From positions 1 through 5,691 of the forward strand of contig DAHVKR010000105.1 of NCBI GenBank assembly GCA_027320785.1: 5,691 bases of DNA, given 5' to 3'. Both the position numbers and the translations under genes were made by a program. Numbering within the stretch: the stretch's first letter is position 1; each line of letters begins with the position of its first letter. A model generated the notes under the pieces. It did no database searches, had not been told where the DNA came from, and worked only from the letters and a program-made list of their open reading frames with translations. This DNA comes from Bdellovibrionales bacterium (GTDB lineage: Bacteria; Bdellovibrionota; Bdellovibrionia; Bdellovibrionales; Bdellovibrionaceae). This document shows positions 4,926 through 5,691 of this stretch, in pieces.

Positions 4926-5691
4926 ATGCTTCGCATATCATCAAATTTGGCGTCAATGTCCGCGCAGCGGGCGTTAGGGCGCACTCAGAAAAATACGGAA
5001 GAAGCCCTGCGTGAAATGGCAACGGGGACTCGTTTTACATCAGCAGGAGCTGATGCGGCGGGGGCCGCCATTGCAGAAAATTTGCACTCGCAAATTCAAG
5101 GCTATAAGTCAGCTAGATATAATGCAGACAATGCGACATCTTTTGTGGCCGTAGCAGAAGGGGCTTTGCAAGAGCAAAACAATATCCTTGTTCGCTTGCG
5201 TGAACTTGCCGTACAGGCAGCCAGTGATACCTTTTCAGACCGTGAAAGAGCGATGCTGAATACGGAATACCAAAGTTTATCAGAAGAGTTCGATCGAATT
5301 GCGAAGACTACCAAATTTGGTTCGCAACCCTTGTTGGATGGGTCGGTTAAAAACTACGAGTTCCAAGTGGGTATCGGTAAAGGTGATGATAATGTTATTA
5401 AATATCGAAGTGATGTGAACACTACACTTTCGAATTTGGATCTTGATGGAGAGAGCATTGGTGATAAAGGAGATGCACGAGATGCACTCGAGTCTATTGA
5501 TGAGGCTCTCTATAAAGTTAATGAAGCAAGAGCGGGCTTAGGAGCAATTCATTCGCGCATGGATGAGGCTGTTAATCAGATTGACTCGCAAGTGGAAGGT
5601 TTGTCTGAAGCTTATTCAAAAATGTCAGATGCGGATATTGCAGATGCAGTATCTCGTGCCCAAAGAGGTCAAATTCTAGAACAGTACCAAG
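4926..5691 (+). CDS. fliC: Flagellin, 3' end beyond the window
   Basis: Flagellin is exported through the flagellar secretion system and polymerises into the filament. The 255 residues visible include the N-terminal D0/D1 region (ISSNLASMSAQRAL at 4-17, VRLRELAVQAASDT at 89-102, IAKTTKFGSQPLLDG at 125-139), a short centre (about 140-185), and the C-terminal D1/D0 region ending SDADIADAVSRAQRGQILEQYQ. Related flagellins end about 20 residues later, so the full length should be near 275, a minimal flagellin without large surface domains. The usual SSGxRINSAxDDAAGLAI block is altered to ATGTRFTSAGADAAGAAI (32-49). The frame is open from the ATG to the window edge, and the start is fixed by the strong ribosome site. 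Its own FliA promoter and leader lie upstream. Bdellovibrio carries several fliC copies, and which paralogue this is cannot be told here. Confidence 0.92.
   Translation, partial: MLRISSNLASMSAQRALGRTQKNTEEALREMATGTRFTSAGADAAGAAIAENLHSQIQGYKSARYNADNATSFVAVAEGALQEQNNILVRLRELAVQAASDTFSDRERAMLNTEYQSLSEEFDRIAKTTKFGSQPLLDGSVKNYEFQVGIGKGDDNVIKYRSDVNTTLSNLDLDGESIGDKGDARDALESIDEALYKVNEARAGLGAIHSRMDEAVNQIDSQVEGLSEAYSKMSDADIADAVSRAQRGQILEQYQ

Overview
This 5.7-kb window comes from a flagellated Gram-negative bacterium. By eye the base composition is moderate, with GC a little under half. The compact gene packing, a small flagellin with its own FliA-type promoter, and the mix of families fit a Bdellovibrio-like organism (Bdellovibrionota). 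That placement is inference from gene content and remembered protein similarity, not from a marker gene or a search. All confidently called genes lie on the + strand.

Layout. Bases 1-133 probably hold the 3' end of an upstream gene, but two frames are open and I cannot choose between them. A plausible sigma-70-type promoter (149-177) precedes a tightly packed run of six genes: a small single-cluster ferredoxin (213-455), endonuclease III nth (best start 343, so it overlaps the ferredoxin by 113 bases), a DoxX-like four-helix membrane protein (1104-1586), and the thiamine ABC transporter thiB (1591-2637), thiP (2639-4093) and thiQ (4071-4703). The junctions after nth are a 4-base ATGA overlap, a 4-base gap, a 1-base gap and a 23-base overlap. 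One transcript with translational coupling is therefore the simplest reading. ThiB, ThiP and ThiQ together form a complete thiamine/thiamine-phosphate importer: binding protein, 12-helix-type fused permease and ATPase. No THI-box (TPP) riboswitch precedes thiB, and there is no room for one.

Bases 4704-4925 are non-coding. They hold an AT-rich stretch, a very good FliA/sigma-28 promoter (TAAAGTTA-N11-GTCGATAG at 4766-4792) and a leader of about 125 nt. The leader contains several short mutually exclusive helices, a perfect 11-bp hairpin, a third imperfect hairpin and a strong Shine-Dalgarno. It leads into a flagellin gene (4926 to the window end) that lacks only the codons for its last twenty or so residues.

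I see no clearly new biological system. The points most worth a second look are the out-of-frame nth/ferredoxin overlap, where the same DNA writes an acidic ferredoxin tail and a strongly basic Nth head, and the structured flagellin leader.
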